Shown here piece after piece: positions 39,867-49,193 of a stretch of DNA of 64,000 bases; positions within the stretch are counted from its first letter, which is position 1, and every line of letters begins with the position of its first letter. This stretch comes from Candidatus Latescibacterota bacterium (GTDB taxonomy: Bacteria; Latescibacterota; UBA2968; UBA8231). Under the pieces are notes generated by a model. That model was not told where the DNA came from. It made no database searches and was given only the letters and a program-made list of their open reading frames with translations. The translations under genes were made by a program, and so were the position numbers. The DNA lies in the NCBI GenBank assembly GCA_022826515.1, contig JAJDUT010000139.1:1-64000 (forward strand), read 5' to 3'.

Positions 39867-41204
39867 ATGAAAATCCCATTCCGCAAAAATAGAATACTCC
39901 AAAGCTGCTTGGCGTTGTCGCTGGCCTTGCATCTGCTGGTGATCTTCGGAGTAACGCACCGCGAGCGGGTTACGCAATTTCCCGTCCAAGCGCCGGTAAT
40001 GGTGAAGTTTGCCAAACAGCCGCCCCCTCAGCGCACCCTCACCCGCCGCCAACGGCTCCGCCAGCGTCCCTTAGTGCGTCGCCCGGCCTTCCAAGCCGCC
40101 CCAGTCGTGGCTGTGCGGCCAGCGCCGTCGGCCATGCGACCGTTGCCCGTGTTCCAGACATTGGTGCCCCGGCTGCCGACGGCGTCGCTGCCGGACTGGC
40201 CGGTGTTGCCTAGCCCGGATTTTCCGGCTCGGCAGATTGGCCCGCAGTTGCGTACCGGAGCGTTAGAAGGGGTGCGGCAGGGCACGGACGAGATCGACTT
40301 AGCCTTGGAACTGATGGATGTGCAGGCGCTCGACACCGGGCGGCACCGGGCGATGGTAGTCGTCAATCCAAACGATCGGCGCAAGCTCAAAGGCTTTCTC
40401 TATTTGTCCAATGTCCACAGCCCGTCCATCGAACAGGCTGAACAGGAAAATATCGACACCGGCGGAAGCCGACTGTATCAGACGCGCCAGCGGTATCAGA
40501 CGCGCCAAATGGTAGAAAAAAGGATGCTGCACGGGTTGGCCGATAAGATGGTCGCCCGGACGCAAGTCCACGTCGAAGTGCTCGACGCGGTGGCGCTGGA
40601 CGAGCCGCAGCTTTTGCAGGTGCCCTTTGTGCTGTTTACGGCGAACGCACCTTTTGAGTTTACCGAGGTGGAAGCGGCCAATTTAGGGGCGTATTTGACT
40701 TCGGGCGGCTTCTTGTTTGCCGAGGTTGTGCGTTTTTTGCGGCCCGATTACAGCGACGCGGATTTGGATATTCCCGCGGTGCGTTCCCTGATTCGGGCTA
40801 GCTTTGCGTCGGTTGGCTATCAAGAAGGGAACGACTGGCGGTTTACTCGATTAGCGATGAGCCATCCTCTCTATCATTGCTTCTACGATGTGGACAGCCT
40901 CCCTCGGGGAATGCGCGATATGCACTTTATAACAGGCGAATCCGCACCGCTAACTCCGGACTATTTGGAGGGCATTGTGGTTGGAGAGCAGTTGGTGGGC
41001 GTGTATTCGCTGCGGGGCTATGCTGATTTCTGGGCGGGAATTGCCGGGCAGGAGCGGGATTGGGCTACGGCGCTTAATGTGGTCAATAGTCCGTTTCGCT
41101 CCGGTGCTGAGGAGGAGTTAGTCTATAATTTGGGGGTGAATATGGTGGTGTATGCGCTGACGCGGGAAGGATCATTGGCCCGGCAATTAGTCGATGCGGA
41201 CTGA
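39867..41204 (+). CDS. DUF4159 protein with a TonB-like membrane anchor
   Basis: A 445-residue protein. Residues about 8-30 form a single membrane helix (CLALSLALHLLVIFGV), followed by a proline/arginine-rich linker (about 35-130), an arrangement like TonB. The C-terminal 220 residues are DUF4159, with VPFVLFTANAPFEFTEVEAANLGAYLTSGGFLFAEV and ELVYNLGVNMVVYALTREGSLA. DUF4159 proteins often accompany MoxR/BatA-type complexes; none is nearby. The ATG at 39867 is preferred over an upstream TTG at 39831. Confidence 0.8.
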   Translation: MKIPFRKNRILQSCLALSLALHLLVIFGVTHRERVTQFPVQAPVMVKFAKQPPPQRTLTRRQRLRQRPLVRRPAFQAAPVVAVRPAPSAMRPLPVFQTLVPRLPTASLPDWPVLPSPDFPARQIGPQLRTGALEGVRQGTDEIDLALELMDVQALDTGRHRAMVVVNPNDRRKLKGFLYLSNVHSPSIEQAEQENIDTGGSRLYQTRQRYQTRQMVEKRMLHGLADKMVARTQVHVEVLDAVALDEPQLLQVPFVLFTANAPFEFTEVEAANLGAYLTSGGFLFAEVVRFLRPDYSDADLDIPAVRSLIRASFASVGYQEGNDWRFTRLAMSHPLYHCFYDVDSLPRGMRDMHFITGESAPLTPDYLEGIVVGEQLVGVYSLRGYADFWAGIAGQERDWATALNVVNSPFRSGAEEELVYNLGVNMVVYALTREGSLARQLVDAD

Positions 41205-41321
41205 TGTTTGCATGGGCGGGCATAGGAGTATAGCTATCTGTTTGTAATGGTTCGGCGCGAGTCCTGCACCGAACCATTGGCTTGTACAAGCGATTCTTTT
41301 ACCGAGTGGAGAATCTATATC

Positions 41322-43412
41322 ATGTTACCATTGGCTATTGTATGCGTCGTGCTGTGGAGCGTCCCTGCCGAGGCAATCCGGTGGGATTTCGACGACGGGA
41401 CAACGCAAGGATGGGCGGCCAAATCTGGTATGAGCTGGGGTCCGAGCGCAGACTTTAAGCTATACCCCGGAGGGGTCGTAGACGGCGTGTGGAAGATCGA
41501 TGTCTCGTCCAACTCGACGGTCGAAGTGATTTCCTCTTCCATCGGCTACGATTCGCACTTGTTCGACCAAGTGCGGGTCCGTTTCCGCACCGTTCACCAC
41601 AACCCGACGGAAGGTAGCTTTTGGCTTTCTTGGACCAACGAGCACAACCTCACCACGCCGGGAAATGATCCAGCAGGCGGCGGTTCCACCCGGTTTTACC
41701 TGTTCGGACCACGCGGTTTCGTTTACACCACCGAATGGCAAGAAGTGGAGATCACCCTACCTGCATCAGATGGGATAGCGGATCTAGCAGCAGACGAGGT
41801 TATATGGGAGGGTATGCTACAGGATATCCGGTTGCAGTTTAGTGTCGATTACGCCGATGGGGTCGAGTTTTTTGAGATTGACTGGATCGAGTTGACTGGC
41901 GTGGAAGAGCGCTTACAGGGGGAATTACCGCCGCCTTATGTGGACTATTTTCGTTTTGATAGGGCCGGTCTTTTTGCGCCTCCGGTCTTCTATCCGATTA
42001 CCCCGGGGTTAGGGAGTTGGGGTACCGCCGATGGCCGTCACAGCTCCGGCGTCTTGACGGACTTAGATGGGGATGGCGACCTTGACCTGTTCTCTATCTG
42101 GCAGAGAGGTTTTGACCGTAGTGCTAGCTGGGTCATGGCTCTCAACGACGGTAGAGGAGCCTTTGAAACGGTGCGCTCCGAGGCGATCGAACAAGACATT
42201 TGGGGGGTGCTCGTCGGCGATGTGACGGGAGATGGCCAAGACGAGATCGCCCTGTATATGGTAGATGGCGGCGTAGCGGTGGCGGTTTGGTCCATCGGGT
42301 CGGACTTCCAGATCGAGGAACTCATGCAGGTGAGTGATCGCTCGCTGGTAGATATAGCGGATGTTGATGGCGACCGCGATGGCGAACTCTTTGCAATAGA
42401 CTATACTGAAACCGGCTTCTTTTTAGAGGTTTGGGATATAGAGCACGGGGTGTGGACCGCCTCCCAGTCGGCTCTGCCCGAAAACTATTGGCCCTCTCAG
42501 GTGGGCGACTTTACCAGTGATGGGATGCTGGATGTGCTGTGGACTCCCCTATCCATTGGCGGGTTGAACCCATGTATTGTGGCTCCCGTAGGCACCGTGC
42601 CGGATTTGCAAGGAAGCACCTTGTTTGAATTCGATTACTTTGTTCCGCTAGCTCGGTATCAACTCTTCGACAACGTTGTAGCGGGCGATTTCGACGGCGA
42701 TGGGCAGGCGGACTTAATCACATCGCTGCGTCTGACTTCGGAGGGGCGTCGGGGGCTTGTGTTGCGGCGCAGCCAGCAAGACGGGGGCACCCAAGCGCAA
42801 GTGCTGTATGACGACCGGCTGTTTGTGCGCTCGTTGGTGTTGGTGCACGACTTGGACGCCGATGGGGTGGATGATTGGGTGTTTGTCGGCGGGGATCGCG
42901 CTTCGGGTGTGGGCGTGTTCGTCGCTTGGGGGGGCGCTGCGGGTATCCCGCATCAAGTGGAGACTCACCGCTTGGCCGGCGATGGGGTTGAAGTGCTGCC
43001 CGGGGATGTCGATGGCGACGGCGATATAGACTTGGTGGTGTTGGATCATCTTTTTGACGGCGTCCACGTGCTCAAGAGTTTGGTCGGCGAACAGCCGACT
43101 GCGGTGCAGACAACGGCGGCAGCACTTCCGGCGCAGCATCGGCTGGGCAACAGCTATCCCAATCCGTTCAACCCGCGCATGGTGATTCCCCTCGACTTGG
43201 CGACGGACGCGGCGCAGGTGTCACTGCGGGTGTATGATGTGTTGGGTCGTCGGGTGCGCCGCTTGTGGGAGGGGCCGCTGGGGGCGGGTGGGCATCGGTT
43301 TGTGTGGGATGGCCGCGATGAGGCGGGCAAGGCGGTGGCGGCTGGGGTGTATGTCTATCAGGTCACGGTGGATGGACAGGTAGCAGCCAAGAAGACGACC
43401 AAGCTGCCTTGA
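41322..43412 (+). CDS. Secreted VCBS/FG-GAP repeat protein with FlgD-like C-terminal domain
   Basis: A 696-residue exported protein with a signal peptide (MLPLAIVCVVLWSVPAEA). Residues about 18-205 look like a carbohydrate-binding-type beta-sandwich (WDFDDGTTQGWAAKSG). From about 240 FG-GAP/VCBS calcium-loop repeats follow (DLDGDGDLDLFS, DVTGDGQDEIALY, DFDGDGQADLITS, DVDGDGDIDLVV), a likely integrin-like propeller. The C-terminal 85 residues (SYPNPFNPRMVIPLDL, VYDVLGRRVRRL, WDGRDEAGKAVAAGVYVYQV) form the FlgD Ig-like/type A sorting-like domain. It is likely displayed or secreted; the ligand is unknown. Confidence 0.85.
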   Translation: MLPLAIVCVVLWSVPAEAIRWDFDDGTTQGWAAKSGMSWGPSADFKLYPGGVVDGVWKIDVSSNSTVEVISSSIGYDSHLFDQVRVRFRTVHHNPTEGSFWLSWTNEHNLTTPGNDPAGGGSTRFYLFGPRGFVYTTEWQEVEITLPASDGIADLAADEVIWEGMLQDIRLQFSVDYADGVEFFEIDWIELTGVEERLQGELPPPYVDYFRFDRAGLFAPPVFYPITPGLGSWGTADGRHSSGVLTDLDGDGDLDLFSIWQRGFDRSASWVMALNDGRGAFETVRSEAIEQDIWGVLVGDVTGDGQDEIALYMVDGGVAVAVWSIGSDFQIEELMQVSDRSLVDIADVDGDRDGELFAIDYTETGFFLEVWDIEHGVWTASQSALPENYWPSQVGDFTSDGMLDVLWTPLSIGGLNPCIVAPVGTVPDLQGSTLFEFDYFVPLARYQLFDNVVAGDFDGDGQADLITSLRLTSEGRRGLVLRRSQQDGGTQAQVLYDDRLFVRSLVLVHDLDADGVDDWVFVGGDRASGVGVFVAWGGAAGIPHQVETHRLAGDGVEVLPGDVDGDGDIDLVVLDHLFDGVHVLKSLVGEQPTAVQTTAAALPAQHRLGNSYPNPFNPRMVIPLDLATDAAQVSLRVYDVLGRRVRRLWEGPLGAGGHRFVWDGRDEAGKAVAAGVYVYQVTVDGQVAAKKTTKLP

Positions 43413-43450
43413 GGAGCCGAATTTGGAATTCTCAGCCAGCCTCTGACTCC

Positions 43451-44947
43451 TCACAAATCGGCAATAGAATCCAACCCCTCGGGCTGCGGCAGGACGTAGC
43501 GGACGGGCTGGATGGTGCCGTCGCGGCGGCGTACCTGTTCGACTCGCTTGCCCTTGATGACGGAGTGCTCGATGAATAGGTCGTCGTCGATTTGGCAGCC
43601 GTAGAGGTAACTGGTGCCCTTGATGGTTACGCGCTCGCCCACGCGCATGGGGTGTTTGTCGCTGCCGGTCATGAGTACGCCAGATTCGATGCGGCTGTGC
43701 GCGCCAATCCGCAGGTTGCCCTTGAGGATATTGCGACTGAGTACTTCGACCTCGTCGTCAAGAGCAAGGGTTTGATCTGGGTACGTGCTCAGTTCGACGC
43801 CAACGCCGATTTGCACCCCCTCGCCTAGCACTACGTGGCCGCTCAGATGGCTGCGGTCCCCGATGGTGACTCGACGATTGAGCTGGACCTCGGGGCCGAT
43901 GTAGGTGCCCTTGCCGATGACAATGTCCAAGGGGCCGCACTCGGCGTCCATGTTGAGGATCTGCTCGATGACCTCGTCGGCGATGAAGAAGTCCTCCTCG
44001 TCGGCGATGGTGATGGTGTCCTTGAGTTTGTCGTAGGCCCAGCGGCGAGCTATGGCCTCCATCTGGCGCCAGACGCTTTTGACGTTGAAGGCGAGGAGTT
44101 CCTCTTCGCTGTCGGCCGTGGCGGCCCGCACCACGAGTTGGTGCTGATTGAAAATTTGCACTAGGTCGGTCAGCAGCAATTCGCCTTGGGCATTGTCGGT
44201 GTTGAGATGCTCGATGTACGTGCGCAGTGCGCTTTCTCTGAAGGCGACGACGCCGGTGTTGATCTCGCGCGTTTCCAACAGCTCTTGGCGCGTGAAGGCG
44301 TAGGTGCGGCCGTTGAAATCGGCTTCGTAGGGCGTTGCCGCGTCGAGGCTGAGGATGTCTTTGTGTTCCCTGATTTCAATGACCTTGTCGTGGTCGGCAC
44401 CCGCTGGCTGCCCGGAGGCGTCGGTGGCTGGCACGCGCACGATGCGGCCATAGGAGTTGGTCTCGGCCGGGCCGCTGTACAGGCCGGTGAGCACCATCAT
44501 GTCGCAGTCGGCGTTTTCAAAGCTGGCGCGGAATTGGGCTACTACCTGCCCGGTCAATAGCCCCATATCCCCTAAAAAGATGTACACGTCGCGGTCGGTC
44601 GCCGCTGTGGGAAAGGCTTGGAGGCCGACGCGCACGGCGTCGCCGGTTCCGGCCGGTCGGCCGAGAACCGGGTTTTCTTGGTACGCGAAAAGACGCCCCG
44701 CTTGGGGGCCGGCCGCGCGGGCGACTTCCGCGCCCTTGATGCCCACGACGATGACTTGATTAGGGCTGTCGAGGCCCTCTTGCACGGCGCGGGCCACGCG
44801 CACGGCCGTTGGCTGCCCCCAAATTTCGTGCAGCATCTTGGAGGTCTCCGAGCGGATGCGCATGCCGTGGCCAGCCGCCAAAACAATGCCGATGCGGTGG
44901 ATGTCGTCTAGGATTGGCGAATTGATTTCTGCGAGTAGGTCGTGCAT
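43451..44947 (-). CDS. GlmU-like nucleotidyltransferase with left-handed beta-helix
   Basis: A 498-residue protein. The N-terminal nucleotidyltransferase reads IGIVLAAGHGMRIRSETSKMLHEIWGQP, where GlmU normally has LAAGxGTRM; GRPAGTGDAVRVGL and FLGDMGLLTG follow. NTDNAQGELLLTDLVQIF is the GlmU-type signature. From about 330 hexapeptide-repeat sequence (IGPEVQLNRRVTIGDRSHLSGHVVLGEGVQIG) forms a left-handed beta-helix. GlmU makes UDP-GlcNAc; the altered signature and length (typical 450) leave another sugar nucleotide possible. The start lies next to a palindromic repeat. Confidence 0.75.
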   Translation of the reverse strand: MHDLLAEINSPILDDIHRIGIVLAAGHGMRIRSETSKMLHEIWGQPTAVRVARAVQEGLDSPNQVIVVGIKGAEVARAAGPQAGRLFAYQENPVLGRPAGTGDAVRVGLQAFPTAATDRDVYIFLGDMGLLTGQVVAQFRASFENADCDMMVLTGLYSGPAETNSYGRIVRVPATDASGQPAGADHDKVIEIREHKDILSLDAATPYEADFNGRTYAFTRQELLETREINTGVVAFRESALRTYIEHLNTDNAQGELLLTDLVQIFNQHQLVVRAATADSEEELLAFNVKSVWRQMEAIARRWAYDKLKDTITIADEEDFFIADEVIEQILNMDAECGPLDIVIGKGTYIGPEVQLNRRVTIGDRSHLSGHVVLGEGVQIGVGVELSTYPDQTLALDDEVEVLSRNILKGNLRIGAHSRIESGVLMTGSDKHPMRVGERVTIKGTSYLYGCQIDDDLFIEHSVIKGKRVEQVRRRDGTIQPVRYVLPQPEGLDSIADL

Positions 44948-44973
44948 TGAGTCTCTTTCTTCTTTCTAATGTT

Positions 44974-45001
44974 GTAGGGGCGACCGATCGGTCGCCCCTA
45001 C
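44974..45001. repeat. GGGGCGACCGATCGGTCGCC palindrome, copy 2
   Basis: A perfect 28-base palindrome (GTAGGGGCGACCGA and its reverse complement) between the GlmU-like gene and the polyphosphate kinase gene. A related diverged element, GGGGGCGGTACGCGACCCGCCCC, lies at about 45039-45062. Copies of the same palindrome are at 13928-13955 and 55944-55971. Confidence 0.9.
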
Positions 45002-45061
45002 ATAACGCAGTGGTCACGCGTTGGGTTCCTGTTCATGTCGGGGGCGGTACGCGACCCGCCC

Positions 45062-47167
45062 CTACCAGTTCGACATAGATGCGTCTAAGATGTCGAGATC
45101 CTCGCCGAGGGCCGTGCGCATGAGCAATTCCTGCATACTGTGGCCGGGAGAATCGCACTCGGGTTGGCGGCGGATGTACGTGCCGTCTGGGCGCATCTGC
45201 CGAGATTTGGCGTGATCAGCGAGCGCGAAGGCGAGCAATTCGCGATAGACGCGCTGCTTCAGGCCCGGGTCCAAGATGGGGAAGACGACCTCGACCCGGG
45301 CGCGCAGGTTGCGATCCATCCAGTCGGCGCTGCCGAGCCAGATTTCCTCGTCGCCGCCGTTGGCAAAGTAAAAGACGCGGCTGTGCTCTAAGAAGCGGCC
45401 AATGATGCTGTACACGCGGATGTTCTCGCTGGTGCCGTCGAGGCCGGCGCGCAAGCAGCAAATGCCGCGCACGATCAGATCGATTTCGACGCCGGCCTGC
45501 GAGGCTGCGTACAGGGCCTTGATGATCGCCGGGTCCATGAGGCCGTTCATCTTGGCGATAATGGCGGCTGGCCGACCGGCGCGGGCGTGTTCGCTTTCGC
45601 GCTCGATGCGGTCGAGCATACCCTGCATCAGCCCGGAGGGCGCGACTAGCAGTTTTTCGAATTGACTGATGCGGCTGTGGGCGGTGAGCATGTTGAAAAC
45701 CTCGGCTACCTCCGCGGTGATCGTTGGCTCGGCGGTAATCAGCCCCAGATCCGTGTAGAGCCGCGCAGTGGTGTGATTGTAATTGCCGGTGCCCAAGTGG
45801 GCGTAGCGGCGCAGGCGATCTTGATCGCGGCGCACCAACATGGAGAGCTTGCAATGGGTCTTCAGGCCCATGATGCCATAGATCACGTGGATGCCGCTGT
45901 CTTCGAGGCGCTTGGCCCACTCGATGTTGGCCGCTTCGTCGCCGCGGGCCTTCAGTTCGACGAGCACGGTCACTTCCTTGCGGCGCTCGGCTGCATCGAT
46001 GAGCGCCTGCCCCACCTCTGAATCGTCGCCCGTGCGGTAGATGGTCTGTTTGATGGCCAGCACTTTGGGGTCGTTGGCCGCCATGCGAATAAAGTCGGTA
46101 ACCGTGGCAAATGACTCGTAGGGGTGGTGCAGGAGAATATCGCCGGCGCGGATGGAGTCGAAGAAGGCGTCGGGGTCTGCGGGGAAATCGCGCTCGACGG
46201 GTGTGAAGGGGGAGTCCTTGAGGGCGGGGCGCGAGACGAGGCCGTAAAGGGTCATAACCCGATGGAGGTTGACCGGCCCATTGACCCGAAAGACTAGGCT
46301 GTCGTCGAGATCGAATTGCTGTTGCAAAAGCGATACTAGCTGGTCGGGTGCGCCCGGAGCGATCTCTAGCCGCACGGCGTCGGCTTGGCGCTGCTTGGTG
46401 ACCTGCTCTTCGATTTCTTCCAGCAAATTGTCGGCGTCTTCTTCGTTGACATACAGCTCGCTGTTGCGGGTGATGCGGAACGGGGCCGAGCCGATGACTT
46501 CGTAGCCGAAGAACAGCTCGTTGACTTGTAGATCCATGATCCCGGCCAAGGTTACAAAATGGAGGCCGTCGTCTTGGCTAGGCATGCGCAGGATGCGCGG
46601 CAATACCCGAGGCACGGTCGCCACGCCCATCATCGTCTGCCCTTGTTCTTCGAGCAAGGCACCGATGCACAGGGCCTTGTTGATTACGTGGGGGAAGGGG
46701 TGCGCTGGATCGACGACGATGGGTGTGAGGATTGGTTCGAGTTCTTCCCGCCAGTACTGACGCACGAAGTCGAGGTGCTCGTCTTTGAGTTGGCGCGCCT
46801 CCCAGAAGTGGATGCCCTCGGCCGCTAGGGCCGGGATGAGGTCCTCGTTCCAACAGCGATACTGTTCGGCGACTTGCTCGTGGGCTTGGTGGGCGATGCG
46901 TTCGAGTTGTTCGGCGGGGGTCAGGCCATCGGGGCGGCTGGGATTGGCCCCGGACTCGTGCAATTGCAGCAAGCCAGCGACCCGGATTTCGTAGAACTCG
47001 TCGAGATTGCTGGCGACAATGGCCATGAACTTGACGCGCTCTAGCAGGGGATTGCGCGGGTCTTGGGCTTCTTCGAGCACGCGGGCGTTGAAGTCGAGCC
47101 ACGAGAGTTCGCGGTTGATGTAGAGCTCGGGACGCTCGTACGTGGGCGGGGGGGCGGTTTCGCTCAT
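45062..47167 (-). CDS. ppk1: Polyphosphate kinase 1
   Basis: A 701-residue protein, normal length for Ppk1. N-terminal YINRELSWLDFNARVLEEAQD and FMAIVASNLDEFYEIRVAGL are family hallmarks. HPYESFATVTDFI and IKQTIYRTGDDSEV hold the ATP-binding site, and RYAHLGTGNYNHTTARLYTDLGL includes the histidine that is autophosphorylated. It makes and degrades inorganic polyphosphate at the membrane. The ATG at 47165-47167 is chosen; the upstream extension would translate the dispersed repeat. Confidence 0.96.
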   Translation of the reverse strand: MSETAPPPTYERPELYINRELSWLDFNARVLEEAQDPRNPLLERVKFMAIVASNLDEFYEIRVAGLLQLHESGANPSRPDGLTPAEQLERIAHQAHEQVAEQYRCWNEDLIPALAAEGIHFWEARQLKDEHLDFVRQYWREELEPILTPIVVDPAHPFPHVINKALCIGALLEEQGQTMMGVATVPRVLPRILRMPSQDDGLHFVTLAGIMDLQVNELFFGYEVIGSAPFRITRNSELYVNEEDADNLLEEIEEQVTKQRQADAVRLEIAPGAPDQLVSLLQQQFDLDDSLVFRVNGPVNLHRVMTLYGLVSRPALKDSPFTPVERDFPADPDAFFDSIRAGDILLHHPYESFATVTDFIRMAANDPKVLAIKQTIYRTGDDSEVGQALIDAAERRKEVTVLVELKARGDEAANIEWAKRLEDSGIHVIYGIMGLKTHCKLSMLVRRDQDRLRRYAHLGTGNYNHTTARLYTDLGLITAEPTITAEVAEVFNMLTAHSRISQFEKLLVAPSGLMQGMLDRIERESEHARAGRPAAIIAKMNGLMDPAIIKALYAASQAGVEIDLIVRGICCLRAGLDGTSENIRVYSIIGRFLEHSRVFYFANGGDEEIWLGSADWMDRNLRARVEVVFPILDPGLKQRVYRELLAFALADHAKSRQMRPDGTYIRRQPECDSPGHSMQELLMRTALGEDLDILDASMSNW

Positions 47168-47184
47168 ATAGCAATCCACAAGGT

Positions 47185-47219
47185 GATCCGCAGATGGACG
47201 CAGATAGACACAGAATAGG
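47185..47219 (-). repeat. Dispersed CCGCAGATGGACGCAGAT-type repeat, copy 3
   Basis: GATCCGCAGATGGACGCAGA followed by TAGACACAGAATAGG, just upstream of ppk1. It matches the unit at 11321-11374 and the inverted pair at 17938-18027, including the GAATAG end. Confidence 0.85.
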
Positions 47220-47260
47220 ATGCACAAGAAGATAAGCCGCAATTATGCCGCATTGCTATA

Positions 47261-48064
47261 TCAGTCGAGTTGGGCGATGGTTTCTCGCACGAATTGCACC
47301 GACTTTTTGAGTGCGTCTTTGGGTTCGCCTTCGATGCCGCACTCGTAGGCCAGATAGCCGCTAAAGCCGATGTCTTTGAGGGCCTGCAAGCCAGCGCGCC
47401 AATCGATGTCGCCGGTGCCCGGCTGCATGCGCGTGTTGTCGGCCATGTGGACGTGGGCTACGTGTTTGCCAGCTTGGCGGAAGGCGGCGGGGGTGTCGGT
47501 TTCTTCGATGTGCATGTGGAAGAAGTCGCTGAGTAGGGCCACGCCTTGGGGGCTGCCAGCGCGCTCGATGATTTCGACGCCGTCGGCTTGGCGGCGCAAG
47601 AGGTGTTGCTCGTAGCGGTTGAGGGGTTCGAGTAGGAGTAGGGTGCCGTGGCTAGCGGCATGGGCGGCGAGGTCTTTGACTAGTTCGACGAGCAGGGCCT
47701 TCTCTAGGGAAATGGCGTCTTGGAGCGGCGACAGGTCGGGAATGCGCGGGCCCCCAAAGATGGGGGGGACGATCTGGCCGACGGCTTGAAAGTGCCCGCA
47801 GGCTTCCAGTTGGCGGCGGGTCTCGGCGAGGCTGTTGGCGCGCTTGCCTGGGTCTGGGTCGAGCCAGTCAAAGGTCTCTTGGCCGCAGATGGAAGCGATC
47901 TTGATGGAGCGGCCGGCGAGGGCCTGTTCGTACTGTTCGACGTGGTCGTACAGGCGCGAGCGGCCGCCGACCTCTAGGCCTTCGATGTTCAGCGATTCGG
48001 CGAAGTCGAGCTTTTCCGCGAGGCTTTCTCCGGGCAGCAGCCCTTCCTGTAAGGCAATTTTCAT
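47261..48064 (-). CDS. Xylose isomerase-like TIM-barrel protein (sugar phosphate isomerase/epimerase)
   Basis: A 267-residue AP endonuclease family 2 TIM barrel. IKIASICGQETFDWLD, LLLEPLNRYEQHLLRR (metal-binding Glu), GVALLSDFFHMHIEE (His) and HVHMADNTRMQPGTGDIDW (His, Asp) supply the metal site. YLAYECGIEGEPKDALKKSVQFV is the last strand and helix. Members isomerise or epimerise sugars and keto acids; the substrate is not clear. AAGGACACT precedes the ATG. It is read together with the zinc-type dehydrogenase upstream (27 bases apart). Confidence 0.85.
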   Translation of the reverse strand: MKIALQEGLLPGESLAEKLDFAESLNIEGLEVGGRSRLYDHVEQYEQALAGRSIKIASICGQETFDWLDPDPGKRANSLAETRRQLEACGHFQAVGQIVPPIFGGPRIPDLSPLQDAISLEKALLVELVKDLAAHAASHGTLLLLEPLNRYEQHLLRRQADGVEIIERAGSPQGVALLSDFFHMHIEETDTPAAFRQAGKHVAHVHMADNTRMQPGTGDIDWRAGLQALKDIGFSGYLAYECGIEGEPKDALKKSVQFVRETIAQLD

Positions 48065-48091
48065 AGTGTCCTTTCTTCTGGCGGTCCAGCG

Positions 48092-49114
48092 TTAAAACTG
48101 GACGCCGAGCTTGATGTTTGTTTCGGGTTGGGTGGCGATTTGGGGGTACGCGTCGAGCAGGTCGTCAAAGGATACGATGGGCTGCACGATGGGCAGGCAA
48201 TCGACTTGGCCTTCAGCGAGCATGCGCCAGCAGACGTCGTAGATGCGGTCGTTGTCCCAATTGGGGTGGTCGGGGTTTGGCTCGCTATTGGCGCGCGAGA
48301 ATACGATGTGCGGCCGGTTCATATGGGCTTCGGCGCCCAAGTCTATCCCCGTCGTCCACGCTCCGGGATACGCACCGGCTACGATCGTGCCTCGGTAGGC
48401 GACTCCGCGCAGGGCTTGCTGCATGGCCGCGGGATGGCCGCTGTAATCAATGATCACGTCCGCGCCTCGGTTGGCCGTGGCTTTCTTGATCTCCAAGCCA
48501 GCGTCGCATTGGGTGGGGTCGAGGACGAGGTCGGCTCCGCAGGCAAGGGCTGCTTCGCGTCGGTTGGCCAATGGGTCGAGGGCGATGATGGGATGGGCAC
48601 CGGCCAAGCGGCAGAATTGCACGGCCATCAGGCTGATGGCTCCGAGGCCCGAGATGGCTACGGCGTCGCCGATGCGGACGTGTCCGTCGCGCACTGCGCC
48701 GAGGGCAAAATCCGCTGGGTCGAGGCAGACCGCGGCTTGCCAAGGGACATCTGTGGGCAAGCGGCGCGCGGTTTCGGGCCAGACGTGTTCTTCGCGGAAT
48801 GGTCCGTAGGCAAAGATGCGATCGCCTTCTTTGAGCTGTGTAACGCCTGGACCTAGTTCGACGACTTCGCCGACGCCCATGTTGCCCAGCGGCACGGGGT
48901 ATTGGACGCCCTCGCCTTGATGGTCGAAGATGCGCAGCTCGGAGTCGAAGCGGCCGCGCGGGCTGGCGTATCCCTTAAACTGCGACATTTCAGTGCCGTG
49001 CTTGGCGGCCGCGTACAGGCTTTTGACGCGGACTTGGCCTGCTGATAGTGGTGGCGATTCACATTCCTGAAAGGCCACTTGCTCGGCGGCCGGGGCGATG
49101 AGTGCTCGGGGCAT
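48092..49114 (-). CDS. Zinc-type alcohol dehydrogenase family protein (MDR superfamily)
   Basis: A 340-residue medium-chain dehydrogenase. Landmarks are VQYPVPLGNMGVGEVVELGPGV, AVAISGLGAISLMAVQFCRLAGAHPIIALDP for NAD(P) binding and GADVIIDYSGHPAAMQQALRGVAYRGTIVAGA. The usual GHE(x)2G zinc-ligand motif reads GNMGVGEVVE here, so catalytic zinc may be absent or bound differently, as in some sugar-alcohol and 2-keto-sugar dehydrogenases. It shares an operon with the TIM-barrel isomerase and is divergent from the D-2-hydroxyacid dehydrogenase, together suggesting a sugar catabolic cluster. Confidence 0.8.
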   Translation of the reverse strand: MPRALIAPAAEQVAFQECESPPLSAGQVRVKSLYAAAKHGTEMSQFKGYASPRGRFDSELRIFDHQGEGVQYPVPLGNMGVGEVVELGPGVTQLKEGDRIFAYGPFREEHVWPETARRLPTDVPWQAAVCLDPADFALGAVRDGHVRIGDAVAISGLGAISLMAVQFCRLAGAHPIIALDPLANRREAALACGADLVLDPTQCDAGLEIKKATANRGADVIIDYSGHPAAMQQALRGVAYRGTIVAGAYPGAWTTGIDLGAEAHMNRPHIVFSRANSEPNPDHPNWDNDRIYDVCWRMLAEGQVDCLPIVQPIVSFDDLLDAYPQIATQPETNIKLGVQF

Positions 49115-49193
49115 GGGGCTACTCGCTTGACGTTGGGCGCGTTTTTTGGGTTTATAGCGGGCCAAAATATACACTTCTCAGCGAGGATATGCC

